NCBI RefSeq assembly: GCF_023145115.1
Contig: NZ_JAGLEJ010000043.1
Coordinates: 1-64,000, forward strand
Direction of reading: 5' to 3'
Length of the DNA stretch: 64,000 nt
Origin: Algiphilus sp.
GTDB lineage: Bacteria; Pseudomonadota; Gammaproteobacteria; Nevskiales; Nevskiaceae
The notes beneath the pieces were generated by a model, which searched no databases, had not been told where the DNA came from, and worked only from the letters and a program-made list of their open reading frames with translations. The translations under genes were made by a program, and so were the position numbers. Below, piece by piece: positions 10,065 to 19,191 of the stretch; positions within the stretch are counted from its first letter, which is position 1, and every line of letters starts with the position of its first letter.

Positions 10065-10361
10065 GGTGCGAGGGCAGTCCGTGTTGGCGCGCAGGCGCGG
10101 TCTCCGCCGGCCCTACGAATCAAGATCCGTGCCAAATTGGTGCATGGATCTCGCAGTGTGCCGCGCGCAGTGGCGGGCATCTGTACGTCAAATGCCCCAT
10201 GGCGGCGCGCGCGGTGCTACCGGAGACTGCCGATGCGGGTCGTTGCGGGCAGCCACCGCTCCGGTCGGCGGTATCGACCGCGGCGGATCGCGACGGCGCG
10301 CCGCCGGTGAATGCCTCTCCAGGTGGTCGCGGGCCGCTGGTGCAGGGCCCGCTTCATCGTC
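10065..10361. other. Intergenic region upstream of ureD
   Basis: About 300 bp between the 3' end of rnt and the 5' end of ureD; both genes are on the minus strand. The ureD-proximal part holds the NtrC/sigma-54-like site described separately. The remaining approximately 200 bp is GC-rich and holds no gene I can support; frames crossing it are low-complexity shadows. Confidence 0.6.
10119..10144 (-). promoter_or_regulatory. NtrC-like dyad overlapping a sigma-54-like promoter for ureD
   Basis: On the minus strand, 10144 to 10128 reads TGCACCAATTTGGCACG. This is close to the NtrC operator pattern TGCACCA-N3-TGGTGCA. From 10135 to 10119 it continues TTGGCACGGATCTTGAT, which matches the sigma-54 pattern TGGCACR-N4-TTGCW except for one base (A for C at -12). 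A start site about 12 nt further would leave a leader of about 40 nt before ureD. This would fit nitrogen-limitation control of urease. The two readings overlap, so possibly only one is real. Confidence 0.45.
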
Positions 10362-11018
10362 TCAGGCGTCCTGTCCGCTGCCGTCGTCATCGTCGCCGCC
10401 AACCGCAAAGGCGTCGCTGAAGCGGTTCGCGAGCAGGCAGAAGAGCTCCGCCGTGCGCTCGGCGTCATAGAGCGCGGAGTGGGCCTCGTCGGCGCTGTAG
10501 GGCAGCCCGGCGGCCTCCAGGGACCGGCTCAGCACGGTCTGGCCGAGCGCGGCACCGGCCAGCGTCACGGTATCGAACACCGAGAACGGGTGGAACGGGC
10601 TGCGCTTGTAGCCGGTGCGCGCGATGGCGGCGTTGAGGAAGCCGAGGTCGAAGTGGGCGTTGTGGCCGACCAGGATGGCGCGGCGGCAGCCCAGCTCCGA
10701 TACCGCGCGGCGGATGGGGCGGAACACGCGGTCCAGCGCCTCGCGCTCGGGCACGGCCATGCGCAGCGGGTTGTCGACCTTGATGCCGTTGACCGCCAGC
10801 GCGGCCGATTCGATGTTGGCGCCGGCGAAGGGCTCGACGTGAACCGCCAGCGACTCGCGCTGCACCACCCGCCCGTCCGGCTCCACCGAGAGGATCACCG
10901 CCCCCACCTCGAGCAGCGCGTCGGTCTGCGCGTTGAAGCCGCCGGTTTCGACGTCGACGACCACGGGCAGGAAGCCGCGGAATCGGCGCGCGATGACACG
11001 GTTCTCGGAGGCGGGCAT
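10362..11018 (-). CDS. rnt: Ribonuclease T
   Basis: A 218-residue DEDDh 3'-5' exonuclease that trims tRNA and other stable RNA 3' ends. Exo I is VVVDVETGGF (Asp22, Glu24), Exo II lies in GHNAHFDLGFLN, and Exo III in HSALYDAERTAEL with the catalytic His and Asp. The length matches gammaproteobacterial RNase T. The C-terminus has an acidic tail (GGDDDDGSGQDA). It diverges from argG with 79 bp between the starts. Confidence 0.94.
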   Translation of the reverse strand: MPASENRVIARRFRGFLPVVVDVETGGFNAQTDALLEVGAVILSVEPDGRVVQRESLAVHVEPFAGANIESAALAVNGIKVDNPLRMAVPEREALDRVFRPIRRAVSELGCRRAILVGHNAHFDLGFLNAAIARTGYKRSPFHPFSVFDTVTLAGAALGQTVLSRSLEAAGLPYSADEAHSALYDAERTAELFCLLANRFSDAFAVGGDDDDGSGQDA

Positions 11019-11061
11019 GGGCTGCGGGAGGCGAACGGGCCTGAGACTCTATCACCGCCTC

Positions 11062-11067
11062 TATAAT
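11062..11067 (+). promoter_or_regulatory. Probable -10 element for argG
   Basis: A perfect TATAAT lies 30 bp upstream of the argG start in the short rnt-argG divergent region. The -35 side is weak: CTGAGA at 11041-11046 gives only a 15-bp spacer. A start site near 11074 would leave a leader of about 24 nt. Confidence 0.5.
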
Positions 11068-11097
11068 GTGCGGCTTCATCCCCACGCCCCGATTCCC

Positions 11098-12303
11098 ATG
11101 AGCGCCATCCGCAAGGTCGTGCTGGCCTACTCCGGCGGTCTCGACACCTCCGTCATTCTCAAGTGGCTGGCCGACACCTACGGCTGCGAGGTGGTGACCT
11201 TCACCGCCGACCTCGGCCAGAACGAGGATCTGTCGCACGTGCGCGGCAAGGCCGAGGCGCTCGGCGTCAGGGAGATCTACGTCGAGGATCTGCGCGAGCG
11301 CTTCGTGCGCGACTACGTGTTCCCGATGTTCCGCGCCAACGCCGTCTACGAGGGCGAGTACCTGCTCGGCACCTCGATCGCGCGTCCGCTGATCGCGCGG
11401 CGGCTGGCCGAGATCGCGCAGGAGACCGGTGCCGATGCCATCGCGCACGGCGCCACCGGCAAGGGCAACGATCAGGTCCGCTTCGAGCTCGGCGTGGCCG
11501 CGCTGGCACCGGATCTCCACATCATCGCGCCATGGCGCGAGTGGGATCTCAACTCGCGCGAGCGCCTGCTCGCCTATGCGGCCGAGCACGGCATCGCCGT
11601 CGAGAAGAAGAAGGGCGGCGGCTCGCCCTACTCGATGGACGCCAACGCGCTGCACATCTCCTACGAGGGCGGCGGTCTGGAGGATCCGGACTGGACGGCC
11701 GAGGCCGACATGTGGCGCTGGACGGTGTCGCCCGAGGACGCCCCCGATGCCGCGGAGGTCATCACCCTGGACTTCGAGAGCGGCGACCCGGTCGCGCTCA
11801 ACGGCCAGACCATGAGCCCGCACGCGTTGCTGGAGGCGCTCAACGCGCTCGGCGGCCGTCACGGCATCGGGCGCCAGGACCTGGTCGAGAACCGCTACGT
11901 CGGCATCAAGTCGCGCGGCTGCTACGAGACCCCCGGCGGCACCATCCTGCTCAAGGCGCACCGGGCCATCGAGTCGCTGACGCTGGATCGCGAGGCGGCG
12001 CATCTCAAGGACGAGCTGATGCCGCGCTACGCCGAGCTGATCTACAACGGCTACTGGTGGAGCCCGGAGCGCGAGATGCTGCAGGCCGCCATCGACGCGT
12101 CGCAGCAGCAGGTGGGCGGGCGCGTGCGCCTCAAGCTGTACAAGGGCAACGTCATCGTCGAGGGGCGCAGCTCCAGCGCTTCGCTGTTCGACCCCAGGCT
12201 CTCGACCTTCGAGGATGACGAGGGTGCCTACGACCAGAAGGATGCGGAAGGCTTCATCCGGCTCAACGCACTGCGGTTGCGGGCCGTAGCCAAGCGTCAG
12301 TGA
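11098..12303 (+). CDS. argG: Argininosuccinate synthase
   Basis: A 401-residue enzyme that condenses citrulline and aspartate with ATP to argininosuccinate, the penultimate step of arginine synthesis. The N-terminal ATP-pyrophosphatase loop VLAYSGGLDTSV is present, as are the citrulline/aspartate-site segments GATGKGNDQVRFE and KSRGCYETPGG. The start at 11098 gives MSAIRKVVLAYSGG; the longer frame upstream overlaps rnt and is not used. Arginine breakdown yields urea, so there may be a metabolic link to the neighbouring urease, but that is inference. Confidence 0.97.
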   Translation: MSAIRKVVLAYSGGLDTSVILKWLADTYGCEVVTFTADLGQNEDLSHVRGKAEALGVREIYVEDLRERFVRDYVFPMFRANAVYEGEYLLGTSIARPLIARRLAEIAQETGADAIAHGATGKGNDQVRFELGVAALAPDLHIIAPWREWDLNSRERLLAYAAEHGIAVEKKKGGGSPYSMDANALHISYEGGGLEDPDWTAEADMWRWTVSPEDAPDAAEVITLDFESGDPVALNGQTMSPHALLEALNALGGRHGIGRQDLVENRYVGIKSRGCYETPGGTILLKAHRAIESLTLDREAAHLKDELMPRYAELIYNGYWWSPEREMLQAAIDASQQQVGGRVRLKLYKGNVIVEGRSSSASLFDPRLSTFEDDEGAYDQKDAEGFIRLNALRLRAVAKRQ

Positions 12304-12465
12304 CGTCCCGGCGCACTCACCCTGCGGGTTTCGCGCACCGAGGGGCGCATCCCGGAGGTGATCGGGCCGGAAAGCTGACAAAAGGTAGCTGTTGACGGAT
12401 GCTGCGCTTCGCACGGGGGTGCGGGTGCCGCTAACCTGACCATCCAGCGTTCCAGCGGCTTCACT

Positions 12466-14712
12466 GTGCAACAGTCCAGAGATTCCACCGCCCGTGCGCG
12501 ATCGCGCGGGAACGGGGCTGCATTGATCACGGATGCCTTTGCCGCCCGGCCGCGCGTGCGCGACTGGGGCGCGGTCGTGCGCAACGTCGCATTGATGGCG
12601 TTGCTGACGCTGACCACGGCCACGATCATCCACGCGCTGTTCGGCAGCGTCGCGCTGATGACGGCGATGGCCCTGTCGGTCGCATACGCGGTCGTGGTCG
12701 GCGGGGCCGTGGCCGGGCTGCTGTGCGCTCTCGGCGTGCTAGCGCTGCTGATGGTCGTGCGCTTTGCGCCGGACTCGCTGGCGGCCCTGGTCGGGCCCGC
12801 GGTGCAGACCGTCGTCCTCGAGGTCCTGGCGTGCGTGGTGGTGCTCCTGCTGGCACTGGCCGTGGAGCTGCGCCGACAGCTCGCCGAGCGCGTACGCATC
12901 GCCTGCGAACAGGAGCTGCGGCAGGCCGGTGTCATGCAGGCGGTACTGGATGGTCTCGGACCGCAGATGTTCGTCGGCCTGCTGACCACCGACGGCGCCC
13001 TGGTCGAGATCAACGATTCGCTCGCGACCGTGTCCGGCGTGCCGCGCGAGCAGCTGATCGGTGCCCGCATCGATCGTGCGCAGTGGTGGGAGGACGAGAC
13101 GGCGCGCGAGACCGTGGCCGACGCCGTGCGCCGCGCCGCGGCGGGGGAGACGCTCCGCTTCGACATCCGCGCCCGTGCCGCGCACGGGACCATCTGGGCC
13201 GACTTCGCGATCCGGCCGCTGCACGATGCCGACGGGAACATCGACTACCTGGTGGCCTCCGCGCTCGACATCACCGAGCGCCGCGCCTCGGAGAGCGCCC
13301 AACGGGCGATGTTCGAGGCCGTGCCCACGGCCCTGCTGCTGGTCGACCGCGAGGGGCGCATCGCCATGGCCAACGAGCAGGCCGGTCGCCTGCTCGGCTA
13401 CGCACGCAGCGCGCTCATCGGCAGCGCCATCGACCGCCTGGTGCCCCCGGAGTCGGTGGCCCGGCACCCGAATCTGATTGCCGGCTACTTCGCCGACCCC
13501 AGCGCGCGCCTGATGGGGGGTGGACGCGACCTCGAGCTGGTGCGCGCGGACGGGCACCGCCTGCCGGTGGAGATCGGTCTCAACCCGCTGCCCGTCGAGC
13601 ACGGTCGCTACGCCATCGCCGCGATCTCGGACATCTCCGACCGGCGCAAGGCGCAGCGGGCGCTGGAGAGCTTCGCTGCCAAGCTCGAGCACGAGGTTGC
13701 CGAGCGCACCGGGCAGCTGCAGGCCTCGAATGATCGCTGGAAGCGCCACAACGCCCAGCTCCAGCAGGTCGGCGAACTGGTTTCCCGTCTGCCCACCTGT
13801 GCCAGCGAGGCCGATCTCGGCGAGACCATCGCGGCCTACATGCCGGCGCTTTTCCCGTATTCCAGTGGTGCGCTCTACATCGAGACCGACCGGGCATGGC
13901 TGCGCCAGTCGCGCTGGGGCAGCGACGAGGCCGCCGACGCCGGGCCGGAGGCAGGACTTCCCGAGACGCTGAGCGACGGACTCGCGCACGCCTCGCGACC
14001 GGCCGACACCGCAGCCGGCGGGGTGCAGTTCGATGTGCCCCTGATGAGCGCCGAAGGCCCCGTCGGCTGGCTGCGCTGCCGGTTGCCGCCGGGGGTGACC
14101 ACCGCCAGCGCGGGCACCATGGAAGAGGCCGAGATCCTGCTCGCGCGCATCTGCGAGAACCTCGCGCTGAGCATCGCCAACCTCCGTCTGCGACGGACGC
14201 TCGAGGAACAAGCTACCTGCGATCCGCTCACCCAGCTCTACAATCGCCGCTATCTCGATACCGTCGGGGCCCAGATGGTCGCCGCCGCGTCACGGCACGG
14301 TCGGCCACTGGCAGTGCTCACTGCCGACATCGATCACTTCAAGCGCGTCAACGACAGCCATGGTCACGAGGCCGGCGACCAGGTGCTGCGCCGCCTCGCC
14401 GCGGTCCTGCGCGCGGAGTTGCGCAGTTCCGATCTGCCCTGTCGGCACGGCGGCGAGGAGTTCGTCATCGTGCTGCCGGAAAGTGATGCCGCCGCCGCCC
14501 GCGACTGCGCGGAGCGCATCCGCCGGCGGGTTGCGGCTGCCGATCTGGTGGCCGGCATCGCACCGGTCACGGTATCGCTGGGAGTGGCGGTGCTGCCCGA
14601 TCACGGCGTCTCGCTCGGTGCGCTGGTCGCCGCTGCCGACGACGCCATGTACGAGGCCAAGCGGGCGGGCCGCAATCGCGTGGTGGTGGCGGGCGAGACG
14701 GCCGCGTCCTAG
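12466..14712 (+). CDS. Membrane PAS-PAS-GAF-GGDEF diguanylate cyclase
   Basis: A 748-residue c-di-GMP-synthesising sensor. It has about four N-terminal membrane helices (about residues 38-125). Two PAS domains follow, ending in DITERR and DISDRRKAQ. Then come a coiled segment, a GAF-like domain (about 430-560) and a GGDEF domain. The active-site motif is GGEEF at 662-666. An inhibitory site RSSD at 653-656, five residues upstream, predicts product feedback. No EAL domain is seen. It ends tail-to-tail with pldA three bases away. The signal sensed is unknown. Confidence 0.9.
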   Translation: MQQSRDSTARARSRGNGAALITDAFAARPRVRDWGAVVRNVALMALLTLTTATIIHALFGSVALMTAMALSVAYAVVVGGAVAGLLCALGVLALLMVVRFAPDSLAALVGPAVQTVVLEVLACVVVLLLALAVELRRQLAERVRIACEQELRQAGVMQAVLDGLGPQMFVGLLTTDGALVEINDSLATVSGVPREQLIGARIDRAQWWEDETARETVADAVRRAAAGETLRFDIRARAAHGTIWADFAIRPLHDADGNIDYLVASALDITERRASESAQRAMFEAVPTALLLVDREGRIAMANEQAGRLLGYARSALIGSAIDRLVPPESVARHPNLIAGYFADPSARLMGGGRDLELVRADGHRLPVEIGLNPLPVEHGRYAIAAISDISDRRKAQRALESFAAKLEHEVAERTGQLQASNDRWKRHNAQLQQVGELVSRLPTCASEADLGETIAAYMPALFPYSSGALYIETDRAWLRQSRWGSDEAADAGPEAGLPETLSDGLAHASRPADTAAGGVQFDVPLMSAEGPVGWLRCRLPPGVTTASAGTMEEAEILLARICENLALSIANLRLRRTLEEQATCDPLTQLYNRRYLDTVGAQMVAAASRHGRPLAVLTADIDHFKRVNDSHGHEAGDQVLRRLAAVLRAELRSSDLPCRHGGEEFVIVLPESDAAAARDCAERIRRRVAAADLVAGIAPVTVSLGVAVLPDHGVSLGALVAAADDAMYEAKRAGRNRVVVAGETAAS

Positions 14713-14715
14713 GTC

Positions 14716-15621
14716 CTAGCGCGCCAGCATGACGCCGACGCTCAGACGCGTGACCACCCGGTCGTAGTCGATCAGCGATTCGCCGTAGCCGTGCCAGAGG
14801 CGGATCGCGTAGAAGAAGGTCTGACTGCTGTTGGGTCGTGTCCAGGTCACCGACGCGGCGCCGTGGCCGGTGGCCGGGTTGCCGCGCAGCATCACCGTGA
14901 GCTGCTGCTGCTCGCCGATCTGGCGCGCGTAGTGCAGCTCGCCGTAGCCGAGGTAGTCCTGGATGTCGGGATTGTCATCCCCGCCGGCGTCCTCCGGGTC
15001 GCGTCGGGCGCGCTCGGGAATCCGCCACCAGCCCTTGAGGTAGTACAGCGACTTGCCGCGCGGCAGGAAGAGGGCGCCGTAGATGCGGTTCCAGGAGCGC
15101 GACAGCGGCAGGTCGCGGCCGTTGGACTCGTGCTCGATGCCCGCGTCGATGCCCAGCTCGGGCAGCTGCTCCCACTGCGGCTCCCAGCGATAGAACAGCT
15201 CCGGGTTGAAGTTGGTCTCGCGGAACGGTCGCGAGTCGTCCTCGTTGTACAGCTGCCAGAAGGATTTCTGCGTATAGCCGAAATAGACACTGGTACCGAG
15301 CAGCCGGTGCTTGGCACTGAACTGGAACACGAATTCGGTCTCGGTGCCCTTGTACGACGGGCTGTAGGTCGCGGGGAACACGTAGATCGGCTTGTGCAGC
15401 GACAGTCCGCGCGCGCTGGAGATCAGCGACCATTCCTCACTGCGCACGTTGAATCCGTAGGCTCCCTCGCCGCTGTCACCGAGAGCGGGTGCGGCGTCTC
15501 CCGGCGTGTCCCGCTCCGCGAGGTCCACGGGCGCTTCGGCGGCGTGCAGGGGCAGGGAAGACAGCAGAGCGCATGCGCAGAGCATGGCCGGCGCGAGCCG
15601 GTGCGGTGGCCGGAGCGGCAT
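14716..15621 (-). CDS. pldA: Outer-membrane phospholipase A (OMPLA)
   Basis: A 301-residue outer-membrane beta-barrel phospholipase. A signal peptide (cleavage after LPLHA) leads into a barrel with alternating aromatic strands. The catalytic signature EHESNGRD carries His164 and Ser166, and Asn178 of SRSWNR completes the His-Ser-Asn triad known from E. coli OMPLA. The family dimerises with calcium upon membrane disturbance and degrades misplaced phospholipids. It diverges from the nucleotidyl cyclase gene. Confidence 0.93.
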   Translation of the reverse strand: MPLRPPHRLAPAMLCACALLSSLPLHAAEAPVDLAERDTPGDAAPALGDSGEGAYGFNVRSEEWSLISSARGLSLHKPIYVFPATYSPSYKGTETEFVFQFSAKHRLLGTSVYFGYTQKSFWQLYNEDDSRPFRETNFNPELFYRWEPQWEQLPELGIDAGIEHESNGRDLPLSRSWNRIYGALFLPRGKSLYYLKGWWRIPERARRDPEDAGGDDNPDIQDYLGYGELHYARQIGEQQQLTVMLRGNPATGHGAASVTWTRPNSSQTFFYAIRLWHGYGESLIDYDRVVTRLSVGVMLAR

Positions 15622-15709
15622 GGGGTTACGGGGGCGGACTCGGAGCGGGACGTCCAGTGTAGTGCAGCACCACTGCCGCTATAGTGCGGATCGGGTCCGG
15701 GGAGGTGTC

Positions 15710-17008
15710 GTGGAAGAGACTCATCTGCTCGCGTACGGCGTGGTCGCGCTGGTGTGTTGCGGCATGGGCGTGGTGTTCTACGTCGCCGATCGCGCCACAC
15801 CCAGCAGCCGAGCGCTGGCGCTGGCCTTCGACTGCATCGGCGCCGGGCTCTTCCTCAACGCCGTGCTGCCCGAGCTGGTGCCGGTGCCCGCCATCATCAC
15901 GCGCTTCTTCGGACTCCTGGAGATGCTCGCCGGTGCCGCGCTGCTGCAGTGGGTGCTGTACGTGCGTCGCACCCTGCCCAGCGCCGACTTCCACACCGCG
16001 AGCGGCGACACGCTGGTGCGCTGGGGCCAGCTGGCCTGCGTCGTCTACGGTGTGCTCGCGGTCACCGCACCCGAGGCGCGCTCGACCCACTTCCTCAACG
16101 CGGTGAGCACCGGGGTGGAGCTCGCGTCGCCCTGGTTCTGGCTGTTCGCGACGCCGCTGCTGTTCGCGTCGCTCGCCGGCACCGCGTCATTGCTGCTGCT
16201 GCTCAACCGGCGGCCGGATCCGGTCGAGCGGCGGCGCGTGGTGGCCATGCTGCTGGCCATTCCGCTGCTGGCGGTGAGCATCGCGCTGCCGCCCTCCTAC
16301 GCGCCGCTGACGCTGGTGCTCGGCACCATGGTGTTCCTGGTGGGCGCCGTGCAGTACCACGTCGAGCAGGGGCGCCGCGGCGAGTTCATGGCGCAGTTCC
16401 TGTCGCCCCAGGTGGCCGATCTGGTGCGCCGGCGCGGCCTGGAGGGCGCCACCGCACCGGCGCGCATGACGATCAGCGTGGTCTGCGTCGATCTGCGCGG
16501 CTTCACGGCGGTCACCGCCGAGACCGATTCGCACACGGTGCTGGCGGTGCTTCGCCGCTACTACGGCGAGATCGGCCGCATCGCCGCACGTTTCGGCGGC
16601 ACCATCAAGGATCAGGCGGGCGACGGGGTGCTGATCCTGGTGGGAGCGCCGGTGCCGGACCCCCGGCATCGGCAGCATGCGCTGGCGATGGCGCGTGCCA
16701 TCCGGGAGACCGGTGCCGACCTGAGTCGCGAATGGCGTTCCCAGGGGCTGGCGCTCGGCGTGGGCGTCGGCGTGGCGAGCGGAATGGTGACGGTAGGGCT
16801 GATCGGCGAGGGCGCGCGCCGCGAATACACCGCCGTCGGCACGCCGGTGAATCTCGCGGCGCGGCTGTGCGCGAGCGCGGACGACGGCGACGTCCTGCTG
16901 GCGCCGGACATGGACATCGAAGCCGCAGGCGGGCCGGCATCGCGCCTCCCGGAAGCGCTGACGCTCAAGGGACTACCCGAACCGGTGACGCCGCTGCGCC
17001 TGCAGTAG
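15710..17008 (+). CDS. Membrane-bound class III adenylate/guanylate cyclase
   Basis: A 432-residue protein. About six to seven N-terminal membrane helices (residues 1-215) precede a class III cyclase domain (about 250-420). The metal-binding aspartates are Asp261 (VCVDLRGFT) and Asp305 (DQAGDGVL). The segment EYTAVGTPVNLAARL is typical of the family. The start is a GTG at 15710 with GGAGG at 15701-15705; the frame extends upstream into pldA antisense. Whether it makes cAMP or cGMP cannot be fixed by eye. Confidence 0.87.
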   Translation: MEETHLLAYGVVALVCCGMGVVFYVADRATPSSRALALAFDCIGAGLFLNAVLPELVPVPAIITRFFGLLEMLAGAALLQWVLYVRRTLPSADFHTASGDTLVRWGQLACVVYGVLAVTAPEARSTHFLNAVSTGVELASPWFWLFATPLLFASLAGTASLLLLLNRRPDPVERRRVVAMLLAIPLLAVSIALPPSYAPLTLVLGTMVFLVGAVQYHVEQGRRGEFMAQFLSPQVADLVRRRGLEGATAPARMTISVVCVDLRGFTAVTAETDSHTVLAVLRRYYGEIGRIAARFGGTIKDQAGDGVLILVGAPVPDPRHRQHALAMARAIRETGADLSREWRSQGLALGVGVGVASGMVTVGLIGEGARREYTAVGTPVNLAARLCASADDGDVLLAPDMDIEAAGGPASRLPEALTLKGLPEPVTPLRLQ

Positions 17009-17027
17009 CCGCCTCCGCGGCCCGCGT

Positions 17028-19172
17028 TCAGCGGTCCAGCGCGTCCAGCACCAGCTCGGTGCCGAGGATCTGCGGCAGCACCTGCGGCTCGGCCTCGCCG
17101 TGATAGACCACGTAGAGCGGCACACCGTTGCGCCCGAATCCGGCGAGCGCTTCGGTGATGCGCGGGTCGCTGCGTGTCCAGTCCGCCTTCAGATAGTGGA
17201 CCCCGTCCGCCGCCAGCGCGTCGCGCACCGCGTCGCGCGACAGCACCGTGCGTTCGTTGGCGAGGCAGGTGATGCACCAGTCCGCGGTGAAGTTGACGAA
17301 CACGGTGTCGCCGGCCGCGCGCAGTTCGGCGAGCCGCTCCGGTGACCAGCTCTCGAAGGACTCCGAGCCGGTGGCGACCGCGGTCGCCCCGGTGCGCATG
17401 GCCGGGGTCGCGAGCAGCGCCGCGGCGCCGGCGAGCGCCGCGACCCGCAGCGCCAGCACGAGCCTGTGCGGCCGGTGCCAGAGCCAGGCCGCGAAGGCCA
17501 CCAGCACCAGCCCGACCATCACCGCCAGCAGCGCTTCGCTGCCGGCCTGCCGCGACAGCACCCAGAGCAGCCAGGCCACCGAGAGATACAGCGGGAAGGC
17601 CATGGCCTGCTTGAAGTGCTCCATCCACGCGCCCGGCCTGGGCAGCAGGCGCGCCAGGGTCGGTATCAGGCCGATGAGCAGGAAGGGGGAGGCCAGTCCG
17701 AGGCCGAGCGCGGCGAAGATCGCCAGCGCGATGATCGCCGGCTGCGTCACCGCGAAGCCCAGCGCCGTGCCCATCATCGGTGCCGTGCACGGACTGGCCA
17801 CGATCACGGCGAGCACGCCGGTGGCGAAGGAGCCGCTCAGGCCCTGGCGCTCGGTGAGGCTCTGCCCGAGCCCCATGACGCGCGTGCCCAGCATGAACAC
17901 GCCCGACAGCGACAGGCCGAAGGCGAAGAACAGGTACGCGAGCACGCCGATGACCACCGGCGACTGCAGCTGGAAGCCCCAGCCCAGCGCCGCGCCGCCG
18001 GCGCGCAGGCCGAGCAGCAGGCCGGCGGCCGCCAGGCAGGTGGCCACCACGCCGGCGGTGTAGACGAGTCCGTGCAGGCGCTGGTGGGCGCGGCTCTCGC
18101 CGCGCGCCGACAGCACGCTCAGCGCCTTGATGGCCAGCACCGGGAAGACGCAGGGCATGAGGTTCAGCAGCAGTCCGCCGCCGAAGGCCAGCGCCAGCAT
18201 GGTGGCGAGGCCGGGCCCGCCGCCGGCCGCGGGCTCGCCGCTGCCGCTCGCGGATCCGTCCCCGTGGGCAGGCGCGGCGGCATCAGGCGCGTCGTAGTCG
18301 CCGGAGGCGGCGTCTGCGGCGTCGGCCGGCGGCGCCGGTACCGCGCCGGCCTGCGCGGTGACCCGCCAGGCGCGCGCGCCGTCGGCGGTATCGGCGACCA
18401 GCACCCAGTCGCTTTCGGCGGGCAGGCGCTCGAAGTAGGGATTCTCGGCCTGCTCCAGCCACAGCGTGTTCCCGCGGCGCGTGACGCCCTGCGGCGCCGA
18501 GTGGTGCAGCAGCTCGATGGCGACCGGGAAGACCGTGAAGCGCGCGTCGCGCAGGGCGGCGAGATCCGGAAGCTGCACCTGCAGCCGGATGGCGCCGTCG
18601 TCGTGCGTCGCCGTGGCCGGCCAGTCCGCGGGCTCCGGCACGCGCGAGGCGGCGCGCTCGAAGTCGGGCGCCCACACCGGATCGATGTCCGCCGGACCGG
18701 ATGCCGTGGGGACCTCGAGCGACAGCGTCGCCGACTCGGGAACACAGATGTCGCTGCAGATCAGCCAGTCGGCCTGCGCCTGCAGCGTCACCGGCTCGCC
18801 CACCGGCCAGTCGGCCGGCAGCTGCACGTCGACGAGATGCATCGTCTCGTCGCCGTAGCCGTAGTTGACGATGTCGGCAAGGCGGTAGGTCGCCGGCCAC
18901 GGCCACTGGATGGGGCCGACCTCCACACCTTCGGGCAGGGTCCACTCGAGGGTCGTGGGCAGGCCCGAGTCGCCCGGATTGCGCCAGTAGGTGTGCCAGC
19001 CCGGATCCGGTCGCAGGCGCAGCGCCACCCGGAACGCGGTGCCGGGCACCGCATGGTCGCGCTGGCTGTGCAGCTCGGCCTCGGCGTGGTCGGTGCGCGT
19101 CGGCTCGGCGTGTCCGGTGGCAGCGACCAGCAGCGCGGTCAGCGCGATGAGCAGTCGGTACGATGAGCGCAT
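17028..19172 (-). CDS. DsbD-family thiol:disulfide reductase
   Basis: A 714-residue membrane protein that carries reducing power from cytosolic thioredoxin to periplasmic partners. It has a signal peptide (ends ATGHA) and an N-terminal DsbD-like immunoglobulin domain (contains WLICSDICVPE). Eight CcdA-like membrane helices follow, starting near NLMPCVFPVLAIKAL. The C-terminal thioredoxin domain has WCITC with Cys633 and Cys636. The long N-terminal domain is more like the ScsB/DsbD-2 group than classical DsbD. The start at 19172 begins the signal peptide. The exported MsrA and MsrB nearby are plausible clients. Confidence 0.9.
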   Translation of the reverse strand: MRSSYRLLIALTALLVAATGHAEPTRTDHAEAELHSQRDHAVPGTAFRVALRLRPDPGWHTYWRNPGDSGLPTTLEWTLPEGVEVGPIQWPWPATYRLADIVNYGYGDETMHLVDVQLPADWPVGEPVTLQAQADWLICSDICVPESATLSLEVPTASGPADIDPVWAPDFERAASRVPEPADWPATATHDDGAIRLQVQLPDLAALRDARFTVFPVAIELLHHSAPQGVTRRGNTLWLEQAENPYFERLPAESDWVLVADTADGARAWRVTAQAGAVPAPPADAADAASGDYDAPDAAAPAHGDGSASGSGEPAAGGGPGLATMLALAFGGGLLLNLMPCVFPVLAIKALSVLSARGESRAHQRLHGLVYTAGVVATCLAAAGLLLGLRAGGAALGWGFQLQSPVVIGVLAYLFFAFGLSLSGVFMLGTRVMGLGQSLTERQGLSGSFATGVLAVIVASPCTAPMMGTALGFAVTQPAIIALAIFAALGLGLASPFLLIGLIPTLARLLPRPGAWMEHFKQAMAFPLYLSVAWLLWVLSRQAGSEALLAVMVGLVLVAFAAWLWHRPHRLVLALRVAALAGAAALLATPAMRTGATAVATGSESFESWSPERLAELRAAGDTVFVNFTADWCITCLANERTVLSRDAVRDALAADGVHYLKADWTRSDPRITEALAGFGRNGVPLYVVYHGEAEPQVLPQILGTELVLDALDR

Positions 19173-19191
19173 TCGTGAATCGGTAACGGCG

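Noticed and set aside
10311..11066. Plus-strand frame opposite RNase T
   Set aside because: The minus-strand gene has all RNase T exonuclease motifs; the plus frame has none.
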